From Henricia sp. BOLD:AAB3569 (Eukaryota; Echinodermata; Asteroidea; Spinulosida; Echinasteridae): a DNA stretch of 64,000 bases. The stretch covers positions 186,001 through 250,000 of the forward strand of contig JBBELK010000326.1 of assembly GCA_037783545.1 (NCBI GenBank), written 5' to 3'. Below the pieces are notes generated by a model. The model searched no databases, was not told the DNA's origin, and saw only the letters and a list, made by a program, of their open reading frames with translations. The position numbers were made by a program, and so were the translations under genes. This document shows, in pieces, positions 1-11,282 of this stretch; positions within the stretch are counted from its first letter, which is position 1, and every line of letters begins with the position of its first letter.

Positions 1-187
1 GGGAAAACTGGGTTCGGGCTTCCTGCCTGCTCTGCAGACCGTGGCTGTCCGTGTACTCCTGATCACTCGTGCGCATGCTCAGTCTTGTTTGGGACGGGAA
101 TTTGGTCAAAGTGTGGTCCAAACGTCGGCAAATTTGGAAGTCAATAAATTTTCCGAAGTACTTCAAATTTTGCATGCTCCAAACAGT
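1..187. repeat. Partial monomer at left edge
   Basis: This is the last 187 bp of a monomer cut by the window edge. It carries GGGTTCGGG and the CCGAAGTAC variant, the same combination as the sixth monomer of the 1547-bp HOR (1477-1734). The HOR therefore probably continues to the left of the window. Confidence 0.9.
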
Positions 188-445
188 CTATATTACGCAC
201 TTGTCCTGAACAATTGACAGACTTTCGCCGGGAAATGGCCGAGAAATGTCAGAGTTTAGGGAAAACTGGGCTCGGGCTTCCTGCCTGCTCTGCAGACAGT
301 GGCTGTCCGTGTACTCCTGATCACTCGTGCGCATGCTCAGTCTTGTTTGGGACGGGAATTTGGTCAAAGTGTGGTCCAAACGTCGGCCAATTTGGAAGTC
401 AAGAAATTTTCAGACGAACTTCAAAATTTGCATGCTCCAAACAGT

Positions 446-703
446 CTATATTCCGCACTTGTCCTGAAAAATTGACAGATTTTCGCCGGGAAATGGCCGA
501 GAAATTTCAGAGTTTGGGGAAAACTGGGCTCGGGCTTCCTGCCTGCTCTGCAGACCGTGGCTGTCCGTGTACTCCTGATCACTCGTGCGCATGCTCAGTC
601 TTGTTTGGGACGGGAATTTGGTCAAAGTGTGGTCCAAACGTCGGCAAATTTGGAAGTCAATAAGTTTTCCGACGTACTTCAAATTTTGCATGCTCCAAAC
701 AGT
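446..703. repeat. Reference monomer with landmarks
   Basis: A full-length 258-bp monomer, chosen as an example. Landmarks in monomer coordinates (1 = C of CTATATTCCGC): GAAAAATTGACAG at about 21; TTTCGCCGGGAAATGG at about 36; TTTGGGG (TTTAGGG in many copies) at 68; TCTGCAGA palindrome near 102; TGATCA near 131; TGCGCATGC near 141; CENP-B-box-like TCTTGTTTGGGACGGGA at 154-170; AAATTTGGAAGTCAA at about 201; second GCATGC at about 243. GC is about 48% (125 of 258 counted). There are roughly 14 CpG sites per monomer. PstI and BclI sites occur once per typical monomer and SphI twice (99 and 159 bp apart). Confidence 0.95.
599..615 (+). other. CENP-B-box-like motif (example copy)
   Basis: TCTTGTTTGGGACGGGA matches 12 of 17 positions of the mammalian CENP-B box consensus YTTCGTTGGAARCGGGA, including the CGGGA end. 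It fails three of the nine positions regarded as essential (T2, C4 and A10). It recurs once per monomer but is altered to GACGGCAA, GACGGTAA or GGGAGGGG in many copies. I consider this suggestive only. Confidence 0.25.
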
Positions 704-1734
704 CTATATTACGCACTTGTCCTGAACAATTGACAGACTTTCGCCGGGAAATGGCCGAGAAATGTCAGAGTTTAGGGAAAACTGGGCTCGGGCTTCCTGC
801 CTGCTCTGCAGACAGTGGCTGTCCGTGTACTCCTGATCACTCGTGCGCATGCTCAGTCTTGTTTGGGACGGGAATTTGGTCAAAGTGTGGTCCAAACGTC
901 GGCAAATTTGGAAGTCAAGAAATTTTCAGACGAACTTCAAAATTTGCATGCTCCAAACAGTCTATATTCCGCACTTGTCCTGAAAAATTGACAGATTTTC
1001 GCCGGGAAATGGCCGAGAAATTTCAGAGTTTGGGGAAAACTGGGCTCGGGCTTCCTGCCTGCTCTGCAGACCGTGGCTGTCCGTGTACTCCTGATCACTC
1101 GTGCGCATGCTCAGTCTTGTTTGGGACGGGAATTTGGTCAAAGTGTGGTCCAAACGTCGGCAAATTTGGAAGTCAATAAGTTTTCCGACGTACTTCAAAT
1201 TTTGCATGCTCCAAACAGTCTATATTACGCACTTGTCCTGAACAATTGACAGACTTTCGCCGGGAAATGGCCGAGAAATTTCAGAGTTTAGGGAAAACTG
1301 GGCTCGGGCTTCCTGCCTGCTCTGCAGACGTGGCTGTCCAAGTACTCCTGATCACTCGTGCGCATGCTCAGTCTTGTTTGGGACGGTAATTTGGTCAAAG
1401 TGTGGTCCAAACGTCGGCAAATTTGGAAGTCAAGAAATTTTCCGACGAACTTCAAATTTTGCATGCTCCAAACAGTCTATATTCCGCACTTGTCCTGAAA
1501 AATTGACAGACTTTCGCCGGGAAATGGCCGAGAAATTTCAGAGTTTAGGGAAAACTGGGTTCGGGCTTCCTGCCTGCTCTGCAGACCGTGGCTGTCCGTG
1601 TACTCCTGATCACTCGTGCGCATGCTCAGTCTTGTTTGGGACGGGAATTTGGTCAAAGTGTGGTCCAAACGTCGGCAAATTTGGAAGTCAATAAATTTTC
1701 CGAAGTACTTCAAATTTTGCATGCTCCAAACAGT

Positions 1735-4314
1735 CTATATTCCGCACTTGTCCTGAAAAATTGACAGATTTTCGCCGGGAAATGGCCGAGAAATTTCAGA
1801 GTTTGGGGAAAACTGGGCTCGGGCTTCCTGCCTGCTCTGCAGACCGTGGCTGTCCGTGTACTCCTGATCACTCGTGCGCATGCTCAGTCTTGTTTGGGAC
1901 GGCAATTTGGTCAAAGTGTGGTCCAAACGTCGGCAAATTTGGAAGTCAAGAAATTTTCCGACGTACTTCAAATTTTGCATGCTCCAAACAGTCTATATTA
2001 CGCACTTGTCCTGAACAATTGACAGACTTTCGCCGGGAAATGGCCGAGAAATTTCAGAGTTTAGGGAAAACTGGGCTCGGGCTTCCTGCCTGCTCTGCAG
2101 ACCGTGGCTGTCCAAGTACTCCTGATCACTCGTGCGCATGCTCAGTCTTGTTTGGGACGGGAATTTGGTCAAAGTGTGGTCCAAACGTTGGCAAATTTGG
2201 AAGTCAAGAAATTTTCCGACGAACTTCAATTTTTGCATGCTCCAAACAGTCTATATTCCGCACTTGTCCTGAACAATTGACAGACTTTCGCCGGGAAATG
2301 GCCGAGAAATTTCAGAGTTTAGGGAAAACTGGGCTCGGGCTTCGTGCCTGCTCTGCAGACAGTGGCTGTCCGTGTATTCCTGATCACTCGTGCGCATGCT
2401 CAGTCTTGTTTGGGACGGGAATTTGGTCAAAGTGTGGTCCAAACGTCGGCAAATTTGGAAGTCAAGAAATTTTCTGACGAACTTCAAATGTTGCATGCTC
2501 CAAACAGTCTATATTCCGCACTTGTCCTGAACAATTGACAGACTTTCGCCGGGAAATGGCCGAGAAATTTCAGAGTTTAGGGAAAACTGGGTTCGGGCTT
2601 CCTGCCTGCTCTGCAGACCGTGGCTGTCCGTGTACTCCTGATCACTCGTGCGCATGCTCAGTCTTGTTTGGGACGGGAATTTGGTCAAAGTGTGGTCCAA
2701 ACGTCGGCAAATTTGGAAGTCAATAAATTTTCCGAAGTACTTCAAATTTTGCATGCTCCAAACAGTCTATATTCCGCACTTGTTCTGAAAAATTGACAGA
2801 TTTTCGCCGGGAAATGGCCGAGAAATTTCAGAGTTTGGGGAAAACTGGGCTCGGGCTTCCTGCCTGCTCTGCAGACCGTGGCTGTCCGTGTACTCCTGAT
2901 CACTCGTGCGCATGCTCAGTCTTGTTTGGGACGGGAATTTGGTCAAAGTGTGGTCCAAACGTCGGCAAATTTGGAAGTCAATAAATTTTCCGACGTACTT
3001 CAAATTTTGCATGCTCCAAACAGTCTATATTACGCACTTGTCCTGAACAATTGACAGACTTTCGCCGGGAAATGGCCGAGAAATTTCAGAGTTTAGGGAA
3101 AACTGGGCTCGGGCTTCCTGCCTGCTCTGCAGACCGTGGCTGTCCAAGTACTCCTGATCACTCGTGCGCATGCTCAGTCTTGTTTGGGACGGGAATTTGG
3201 TCAAAGTGTGGTCCAAACGTTGGCAAATTTGGAAGTCAAGAAATTTTCCGACGAACTTCAATTTTTGCATGCTCCAAACAGTCTATATTCCGCACTTGTC
3301 CTGAACAATTGACAGACTTTCGCCGGGAAATGGCCGAGAAATTTCAGAGTTTAGGGAAAACTGGGCTCGGGCTTCGTGCCTGCTCTGCAGACAGTGGCTG
3401 TCCGTGTATTCCTGATCACTCGTGCGCATGCTCAGTCTTGTTTGGGACGGGAATTTGGTCAAAGTGTGGTCCAAACGTCGGCAAATTTGGAAGTCAAGAA
3501 ATTTTCTGACGAACTTCAAATGTTGCATGCTCCAAACAGTCTATATTTCGCACTTGTCCTGAACAATTGACAGACTTTCGCCGGGAAATGGCCGATAAAT
3601 TTCAGAGTTTAGGGAAAACTGGGCTCGGGCTTCCTGCCTGCTCTGCAGACCGTGGCTGTCCAAGTACTCCTGATCACTCGTGCGCATGCTCAGTCTTGTT
3701 TGGGACGGGAATTTGGTCAAAGTGTGGTCCAAACGTTGGCAAATTTGGAAGTCAAGAAATTTTCCGACGAACTTCAGATTTTGCATGCTCCAAACAGTCT
3801 ATATTCCGCACTTGTCCTGAAAAATGGACAGACTTTCGCCGGGAAATGGCCGAGAAATTTAAGAGTTTGGGGAAAACTGGGCTCGGGCTTCCTTCCTGCT
3901 CTGCAGACCGTGGCTGTCCGTGTACTCCTGATCACTCGTGCGCATGCTCAGTCTTGTTTGGGACGGCAATTTGGTCAAAGTGTGGTCCAAACGTCGGCAA
4001 ATTTGGAACTCAAGAAATTTTCCGACGAACTTTAAATTTTGCATGCTCCAAACAGTCTATATTCCGCACTTGTCCTGAAAAATTGACAGACTTTCGCCGG
4101 GAAATGGCCGAGAAATTTCAGAGTTTAGGGAAAACTGGGTTCGGGCTTCCTGCCTGCTCTGCAGACCGTGGCTGTCCGTGTACTCCTGATCACTCGTGCG
4201 CATGCTCAGTCTTGTTTGGGACGGGAATTTGGTCAAAGTGTGGTCCAAACGTCGGCAAATTTGGAAGTCAATAAATTTTCCGAAGTACTTCAAATTTTGC
4301 ATGCTCCAAACAGT
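1735..4314. repeat. Ten-monomer interval with internal duplication
   Basis: Ten monomers of 258 bp lie between HOR copies 1 and 2. Monomers 1993-2508 recur at 3025-3540, an offset of exactly 1032 bp (4 monomers), sharing CCAAGTACTCC, AACGTTGGC, GGCTTCGTGCC, GTGTATTCC and AAATGTTGC variants. Monomer 3799 carries AATGGACAG, GAAATTTAAG and CTTCCTTCC, a linked variant set found through the middle of the array. The final monomer (4057) resembles the last monomer of the 1547-bp HOR. Confidence 0.88.
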
Positions 4315-5861
4315 CTATATTACGCACTTGTCCTGAACAATTGACAGACTTTCGCCGGGAAATGGCCGAGAAATGTCAGAGTTTAGGGAAAACTGGGCTC
4401 GGGCTTCCTGCCTGCTCTGCAGACAGTGGCTGTCCGTGTACTCCTGATCACTCGTGCGCATGCTCAGTCTTGTTTGGGACGGGAATTTGGTCAAAGTGTG
4501 GTCCAAACGTCGGCCAATTTGGAAGTCAAGAAATTTTCAGACGAACTTCAAAATTTGCATGCTCCAAACAGTCTATATTCCGCACTTGTCCTGAAAAATT
4601 GACAGATTTTCGCCGGGAAATGGCCGAGAAATTTCAGAGTTTGGGGAAAACTGGGCTCGGGCTTCCTGCCTGCTCTGCAGACCGTGGCTGTCCGTGTACT
4701 CCTGATCACTCGTGCGCATGCTCAGTCTTGTTTGGGACGGGAATTTGGTCAAAGTGTGGTCCAAACGTCGGCAAATTTGGAAGTCAATAAGTTTTCCGAC
4801 GTACTTCAAATTTTGCATGCTCCAAACAGTCTATATTACGCACTTGTCCTGAACAATTGACAGACTTTCGCCGGGAAATGGCCGAGAAATGTCAGAGTTT
4901 AGGGAAAACTGGGCTCGGGCTTCCTGCCTGCTCTGCAGACAGTGGCTGTCCGTGTACTCCTGATCACTCGTGCGCATGCTCAGTCTTGTTTGGGACGGGA
5001 ATTTGGTCAAAGTGTGGTCCAAACGTCGGCAAATTTGGAAGTCAAGAAATTTTCAGACGAACTTCAAAATTTGCATGCTCCAAACAGTCTATATTCCGCA
5101 CTTGTCCTGAAAAATTGACAGATTTTCGCCGGGAAATGGCCGAGAAATTTCAGAGTTTGGGGAAAACTGGGCTCGGGCTTCCTGCCTGCTCTGCAGACCG
5201 TGGCTGTCCGTGTACTCCTGATCACTCGTGCGCATGCTCAGTCTTGTTTGGGACGGGAATTTGGTCAAAGTGTGGTCCAAACGTCGGCAAATTTGGAAGT
5301 CAATAAGTTTTCCGACGTACTTCAAACTTTGCATGCTCCAAACAGTCTATATTACGCACTTGTCCTGAACAATTGACAGACTTTCGCCGGGAAATGGCCG
5401 AGAAATTTCAGAGTTTAGGGAAAACTGGGCTCGGGCTTCCTGCCTGCTCTGCAGACGTGGCTGTCCAAGTACTCCTGATCACTCGTGCGCATGCTCAGTC
5501 TTGTTTGGGACGGTAATTTGGTCAAAGTGTGGTCCAAACGTCGGCAAATTTGGAAGTCAAGAAATTTTCCGACGAACTTCAAATTTTGCATGCTCCAAAC
5601 AGTCTATATTCCGCACTTGTCCTGAAAAATTGACAGACTTTCGCCGGGAAATGGCCGAGAAATTTCAGAGTTTAGGGAAAACTGGGTTCGGGCTTCCTGC
5701 CTGCTCTGCAGACCGTGGCTGTCCGTGTACTCCTGATCACTCGTGCGCATGCTCAGTCTTGTTTGGGACGGCAATTTGGTCAAAGTGTGGTCCAAACGTC
5801 GGCAAATTTGGAAGTCAATAAATTTTCCGAAGTACTTCAAATTTTGCATGCTCCAAACAGT
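4315..5861. repeat. 6-monomer HOR, 1547 bp, copy 2
   Basis: Monomers start at 4315, 4573, 4831, 5089, 5347 (257 bp, same 1-bp deletion near 5456) and 5604. All private markers of copy 1 are present. Differences noticed are CAAACTTTGC instead of CAAATTTTGC near 5327 and GACGGCAATTT instead of GACGGGAATTT near 5770. It is directly followed by copy 3, so copies 2 and 3 form a true tandem HOR. Confidence 0.93.
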
Positions 5862-7408
5862 CTATATTACGCACTTGTCCTGAACAATTGACAGACTTTC
5901 GCCGGGAAATGGCCGAGAAATGTCAGAGTTTAGGGAAAACTGGGCTCGGGCTTCCTGCCTGCTCTGCAGACAGTGGCTGTCCGTGTACTCCTGATCACTC
6001 GTGCGCATGCTCAGTCTTGTTTGGGACGGGAATTTGGTCAAAGTGTGGTCCAAACGTCGGCCAATTTGGAAGTCAAGAAATTTTCAGACGAACTTCAAAA
6101 TTTGCATGCTCCAAACAGTCTATATTCCGCACTTGTCCTGAAAAATTGACAGATTTTCGCCGGGAAATGGCCGAGAAATTTCAGAGTTTGGGGAAAACTG
6201 GGCTCGGGCTTCCTGCCTGCTCTGCAGACCGTGGCTGTCCGTGTACTCCTGATCACTCGTGCGCATGCTCAGTCTTGTTTGGGACGGGAATTTGGTCAAA
6301 GTGTGGTCCAAACGTCGGCAAATTTGGAAGTCAATAAGTTTTCCGACGTACTTCAAATTTTGCATGCTCCAAACAGTCTATATTACGCACTTGTCCTGAA
6401 CAATTGACAGACTTTCGCCGGGAAATGGCCGAGAAATGTCAGAGTTTAGGGAAAACTGGGCTCGGGCTTCCTGCCTGCTCTGCAGACAGTGGCTGTCCGT
6501 GTACTCCTGATCACTCGTGCGCATGCTCAGTCTTGTTTGGGACGGGAATTTGGTCAAAGTGTGGTCCAAACGTCGGCAAATTTGGAAGTCAAGAAATTTT
6601 CAGACGAACTTCAAAATTTGCATGCTCCAAACAGTCTATATTCCGCACTTGTCCTGAAAAATTGACAGATTTTCGCCGGGAAATGGCCGAGAAATTTCAG
6701 AGTTTGGGGAAAACTGGGCTCGGGCTTCCTGCCTGCTCTGCAGACCGTGGCTGTCCGTGTACTCCTGATCACTCGTGCGCATGCTCAGTCTTGTTTGGGA
6801 CGGGAATTTGGTCAAAGTGTGGTCCAAACGTCGGCAAATTTGGAAGTCAATAAGTTTTCCGACGTACTTCAAATTTTGCATGCTCCAAACAGTCTATATT
6901 ACGCACTTGTCCTGAACAATTGACAGACTTTCGCCGGGAAATGGCCGAGAAATTTCAGAGTTTAGGGAAAACTGGGCTCGGGCTTCCTGCCTGCTCTGCA
7001 GACGTGGCTGTCCAAGTACTCCTGATCACTCGTGCGCATGCTCAGTCTTGTTTGGGACGGTAATTTGGTCAAAGTGTGGTCCAAACGTCGGCAAATTTGG
7101 AAGTCAAGAAATTTTCCGACGGACTTCAAATTTTGCATGCTCCAAACAGTCTATATTCCGCACTTGTCCTGAAAAATTGACAGACTTTCGCCGGGAAATG
7201 GCCGAGAAATTTCAGAGTTTAGGGAAAACTGGGTTCGGGCTTCCTGCCTGCTCTGCAGACCGTGGCTGTCCGTGTACTCCTGATCACTCGTGCGCATGCT
7301 CAGTCTTGTTTGGGACGGGAATTTGGTCAAAGTGTGGTCCAAACGTCGGCAAATTTGGAAGTCAATAAATTTTCCGAAGTACTTCAAATTTTGCATGCTC
7401 CAAACAGT
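5862..7408. repeat. 6-monomer HOR, 1547 bp, copy 3
   Basis: Monomers start at 5862, 6120, 6378, 6636, 6894 (257 bp) and 7151. It carries the same private markers as copies 1 and 2. One private difference noticed is CCGACGGACTTC near 7117 instead of CCGACGAACTTC. Since 1547 is not a multiple of 3, every HOR unit rotates the reading frame by one base. This argues against selection for a protein here. Confidence 0.93.
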
Positions 7409-8698
7409 CTATATTCCGCACTTGTCCTGAAAAATTGACAGATTTTCGCCGGGAAATGGCCGAGAAATTTCAGAGTTTGGGGAAAACTGGGCTCGGGCTT
7501 CCTGCCTGCTCTGCAGACCGTGGCTGTCCGTGTACTCCTGATCACTCGTGCGCATGCTCAGTCTTGTTTGGGACGGGAATTTGGTCAAAGTGTGGTCCAA
7601 ACGTCGGCAAATTTGGAAGTCAATAAATTTTCCGACGTACTTCAAATTTTGCATGCTCCAAACAGTCTATATTACGCACTTGTCCTGAACAATTGACAGA
7701 CTTTCGCCGGGAAATGGCCGAGAAATTTCAGAGTTTAGGGAAAACTGGGCTCGGGCTTCCTGCCTGCTCTGCAGACCGTGGCTGTCCAAGTACTCCTGAT
7801 CACTCGTGCGCATGCTCAGTCTTGTTTGGGACGGGAATTTGGTCAAAGTGTGGTCCAAACGTTGGCAAATTTGGAAGTCAAGAAATTTTCCGACGAACTT
7901 CAATTTTTGCATGCTCCAAACAGTCTATATTCCGCACTTGTCCTGAACAATTGACAGACTTTCGCCGGGAAATGGCCGAGAAATTTCAGAGTTTAGGGAA
8001 AACTGGGCTCGGGCTTCGTGCCTGCTCTGCAGACAGTGGCTGTCCGTGTATTCCTGATCACTCGTGCGCATGCTCAGTCTTGTTTGGGACGGGAATTTGG
8101 TCAAAGTGTGGTCCAAACGTCGGCAAATTTGGAAGTCAAGAAATTTTCTGACGAACTTCAAATGTTGCATGCTCCAAACAGTCTATATTCCGCACTTGTC
8201 CTGAACAATTGACAGACTTTCGCCGGGAAATGGCCGATAAATTTCAGAGTTTAGGGAAAACTGGGCTCGGGCTTCCTGCCTGCTCTGCAGACCGTGGCTG
8301 TCCAAGTACTCCTGATCACTCGTGCGCATGCTCAGTCTTGTTTGGGACGGGAATTTGGTCAAAGTGTGGTCCAAACGTTGGCAAATTTGGAAGTCAAGAA
8401 ATTTTCCGACGAACTTCAGATTTTGCATGCTCCAAACAGTCTATATTCCGCACTTGTCCTGAAAAATGGACAGACTTTCGCCGGGAAATGTCCGAGAAAT
8501 TTAACAGTTTGGGGAAAACTGGGCTCGGGCTTCCTTCCTGCTCTGCAGTCCGTGGCTGTCCGTGTACTCCTGATCACTCGTGCGCATGCTCAGTCTTGTT
8601 TGGGACGGCAATTTGGTCAAAGTGTGGTCCAAACGTCGGCAAATTTGGAAGTCAAGAAATTTTCCGACGAACTTCAAATTTTGCATGCTCCAAACAGT
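7409..8698. repeat. Five-monomer block, copy of 2767-4056
   Basis: Monomers 7409, 7667, 7925, 8183 and 8441 match 2767, 3025, 3283, 3541 and 3799 at a constant offset of 4642 bp. Homology continues upstream into the HOR (2509 matches 7151). Private changes include AAATGTCCGAG and TTTAACAG near 8490-8505 and GCAGTCCGTGG near 8548. The block shows that 1547-bp HOR copies plus neighbouring monomers were amplified together. Confidence 0.88.
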
Positions 8699-9214
8699 CT
8701 ATATTCCGCACTTGTCCTGAAAAATTGACAGACTTTCGCCGGGAAATGGCCGAGAAATTTAAGAGTTTGGGGAAAACTGGGCTCGGGCTTCCTTCCTGCT
8801 CTGCAGACCGTGGCTGTCCGTGTACTCCTGATCACTCGTGCGCATGCTCAGTCTTGTTTGGGACGGCAATTTGGTCAAAGTGTGGTCCAAACGTCGGCAA
8901 ATTTGGAAGTCAAGAAATATTCAGACGAACTTCAAATTTTGCATGCTCCAAACAGTCTATATTCCGCACTTGTCCTGAAAAATTGACAGACTTTCGCCGG
9001 GAAATGGCCGAGAAATTTCAGAGTTTAGGGTAAACTGGGCTCGGGCTTCCTGCCTGCTCTGCAGACGGTGGCTGTCCGTGTACTCCTGATCACTCGTGCG
9101 CATGCTCAGTCTTGTTTGGGACGGGAATTTGGTCAAAGTGTGGTCCAAACGTCGGCAAATTTGGAAGTCAAGAAATTTTCAGACGAACTTCAAAATGTGC
9201 ATGCTCCAAACAGT
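8699..9214. repeat. Two divergent linker monomers
   Basis: Monomers 8699 and 8957 separate the 1547-bp HOR domain from the next block. The first has GAAATATTCAGACG near 8916 in place of GAAATTTTCCGACG. The second has TTTAGGGTAAACTG near 9026, which places a stop in the otherwise open forward frame, and CAGACGGTGG near 9062. No gene or other element is seen. Confidence 0.85.
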
Positions 9215-10504
9215 CTATATTCCGCACTTGTCCTGAAAAATTGACAGATTTTCGCCGGGAAATGGCCGAGAAATTTCAGAGTTTGGGGAAAACTGGGCTC
9301 GGGCTTCCTGCCTGCTCTGCAGACCGTGGCTGTCCGTGTACTCCTGATCACTCGTGCGCATGCTCAGTCTTGTTTGGGACGGGAATTTGGTCAAAGTGTG
9401 GTCCAAACGTCGGCAAATTTGGAAGTCAATAAATTTTCCGACGTACTTCAAATTTTGCATGCTCCAAACAGTCTATATTACGCACTTGTCCTGAACAATT
9501 GACAGACTTTCGCAGGGAAATGGCCGAGAAATTTCAGAGTTTAGGGAAAACTGGGCTCGGGCTTCCTGCCTGCTCTGCAGACCGTGGCTGTCCAAGTACT
9601 CCTGATCACTCGTGCGCATGCTCAGTCTTGTTTGGGACGGTAATTTGGTCAAAGTGTGGTCCAAACGTTGGCAAATTTGGAAGTCAAGAAATTTTCCGAC
9701 GAACTTCAAATTTTGCATGCTCCAAACAGCCTATATTCCGCACTTGTCCTGAACAATTGACAGACTTTCGCCGGGAAATGGCCGAGAAATTTCAGAGTTT
9801 AGGGAAAACTGGGCTCGGGCTTCCTGCCTGCTCTGCAGACAGTGGCTGTCCGTGTACTCCTGATCACTCGTGCGCATGCTCAGTCTTGTTTGGGATGGGA
9901 ATTTGGTCAAAGTGTGGTCCAAACGTCGGCAAATTTGGAAGTCAAGACATTTTCAGACGAACTTCAAAATTTGCATGCTCCAAACAGTCTATATTCCGCA
10001 CTTGTCCTGAAAAATTGACAGATTTTCGCCGGGAAATGGCCGAGAAATTTCAGAGTTTGGGGAAAACTGGGCTCGGGCTTCCTGCCTGCTCTGCAGACCG
10101 TGGCTGTCCAAGTACTCCTGATCACTCGTGCGCATGCTCAGTCTTGTTTGGGACGGGAATTTGGTCAAAGTGTGGTCCAAACGTTGGCAAATTTGGAAGT
10201 CAAGAAATTTTCCGACGAACTTCAGATTTTGCATGCTCCAAACAGTCTATATTCCGCACTTGTCCTGAAAAATGGACAGACTTTCGCCGGGAAATGGCCG
10301 AGAAATTTAAGAGTTTGGGGAAAACTGGCCTCGGGCTTCCTTCCTGCTCTGCAGACCGTGGCTGTCCGTGTACTCCTGATCACTCGTGCGCATGCTCAGT
10401 CTTGTTTGGGACGGCAATTTGGTCAAAGTGTGGTCCAAACGTCGGCAAATTTGGAAGTCAAGAAATTTTCCGACGAACTTCAAATTTTGCATGCTCCAAA
10501 CAGT
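9215..10504. repeat. Five-monomer block, copy A
   Basis: Monomers 9215, 9473, 9731, 9989 and 10247 match 11283, 11541, 11799, 12057 and 12315 at an offset of 2068 bp (8 monomers plus a 4-bp insertion). Shared markers are AAATGTGC just before the block, CCAAGTACTCC with GACGGTAATTT in the second monomer, and CAAGACATTTTCAG in the third. Private changes include CGCAGGGAAATGG near 9512, CAGCCTATATT near 9730, GGGATGGGAA near 9895 and CTGGCCTCGG near 10326. Confidence 0.88.
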
Positions 10505-10899
10505 CTATATTCCGCACTTGTCCTGAAAAATTGACAGACTTTCGCCAGGAAATGGCCGAGAAATTTAAGAGTTTGGGGAAAACTGGGCTCGGGCTTCCTT
10601 CCTGCTCTGCAGACCGTGGCTGTCCGTGTACTCCTGATCACTCTTGCGCATGCTCAGTCTTGTTTGGGACGGCAATTTGGTCAAAGTGTGGTCCAAACGT
10701 CGGCAAATTTGGAAGTCAAGACATTTTCCGACGAACTTCAAATTTTGCATGCTCCAAACAGTCTATATTCCGCACTTGTCCTGAAAAATTGACAGACTTT
10801 CGCCGGGAAATGGCCGAGAAATTTCAGAGTTTAGGGAAAACTGGGTTCGGGCTTCCTGCCTGCCTGCTCTGCAGACCGTGGCTGTCCGTGTACTCCTGA
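9499..10899 (+). other. Open frame of 466 codons ended by the 4-bp insertion
   Basis: The same repeat frame across five and a half monomers. It ends by frameshift at the CCTG duplication near 10860 and terminates in the shifted frame at 10897-10899. Probably non-coding. Confidence 0.78.
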
Positions 10900-11282
10900 T
10901 CACTCGTGCGCATGCTCAGTCTTGTTTGGGACGGGAATTTGGTCAAAGTGTGGTCCAAACGTCGGCAAATTAGGAAGTCAATAAATTTTCCGAAGTACTT
11001 CAAATTTTGCATGCTCCAAACAGTCTATATTACGCACTTGTCCTGAACAATTGACAGACTTTCGCCGGGAAATGGCCGAGAAATGTCAGAGTTTAGGGAA
11101 AACTGGGCTCGGGCTTCCTGCCTGCTCTGCAGACAGTGGCTGTCCGTGTACTCCTGATCACTCGTGCGCATGCTCAGTCTTGTTTAGGACGGGAATTTGG
11201 TCAAAGTGTGGTCCAAACGTCGGCAAATTTGGAAGTCAAGAAATTTTCAGACGAACTTCAAAATGTGCATGCTCCAAACAGT
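10505..11282. repeat. Three monomers, one with a 4-bp insertion
   Basis: Monomer 10505 has TTCGCCAGGA and CAAGACATTTTCC and has no equivalent after copy B, so it was gained in one copy or lost in the other. Monomer 10763 is 262 bp because CCTG is duplicated (TTCCTGCCTGCCTGCTC near 10855-10870). It also has AATTAGGAAG near 10970. Monomer 11025 carries AATGTCAGAG and TTTAGGACGGG. The 4-bp duplication fits slippage within CCTG CCTG. Confidence 0.88.

Larger units (their letters stand above)
188..1734. repeat. 6-monomer HOR, 1547 bp, copy 1
   Basis: Monomers start at 188, 446, 704, 962, 1220 and 1477. The fifth (1220-1476) is 257 bp: one C is missing after GCAGAC near 1329. Private markers shared with the copies at 4315 and 5862 are GTCGGCCAATTTGG in monomer 1, AATGTCAGAG in monomers 1 and 3, the 1-bp deletion plus GACGGTAATTT in monomer 5, and GGGTTCGGG with CCGAAGTAC in monomer 6. 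By eye the three copies differ by only a few substitutions. This copy is followed by different monomers, unlike copy 2. Confidence 0.93.

Noticed and set aside
446-456. TATA-box-like CTATATT at each monomer start
   Set aside because: AT-rich, single and without initiator or downstream gene. The motif is used here only as a landmark.
480-493. E2F-like site in TTTCGCCGGGAAA
   Set aside because: It resembles the palindromic E2F consensus only loosely (TTTCCCGG on the reverse strand rather than TTTCCCGC), and no adjoining promoter or gene supports it.
510-520. Telomere-like heptamer TTTAGGG (TTTGGGG in some monomers)
   Set aside because: It occurs only once per monomer and never in tandem, and a 7-mer is expected by chance in a 258-bp sequence often enough to carry no weight.
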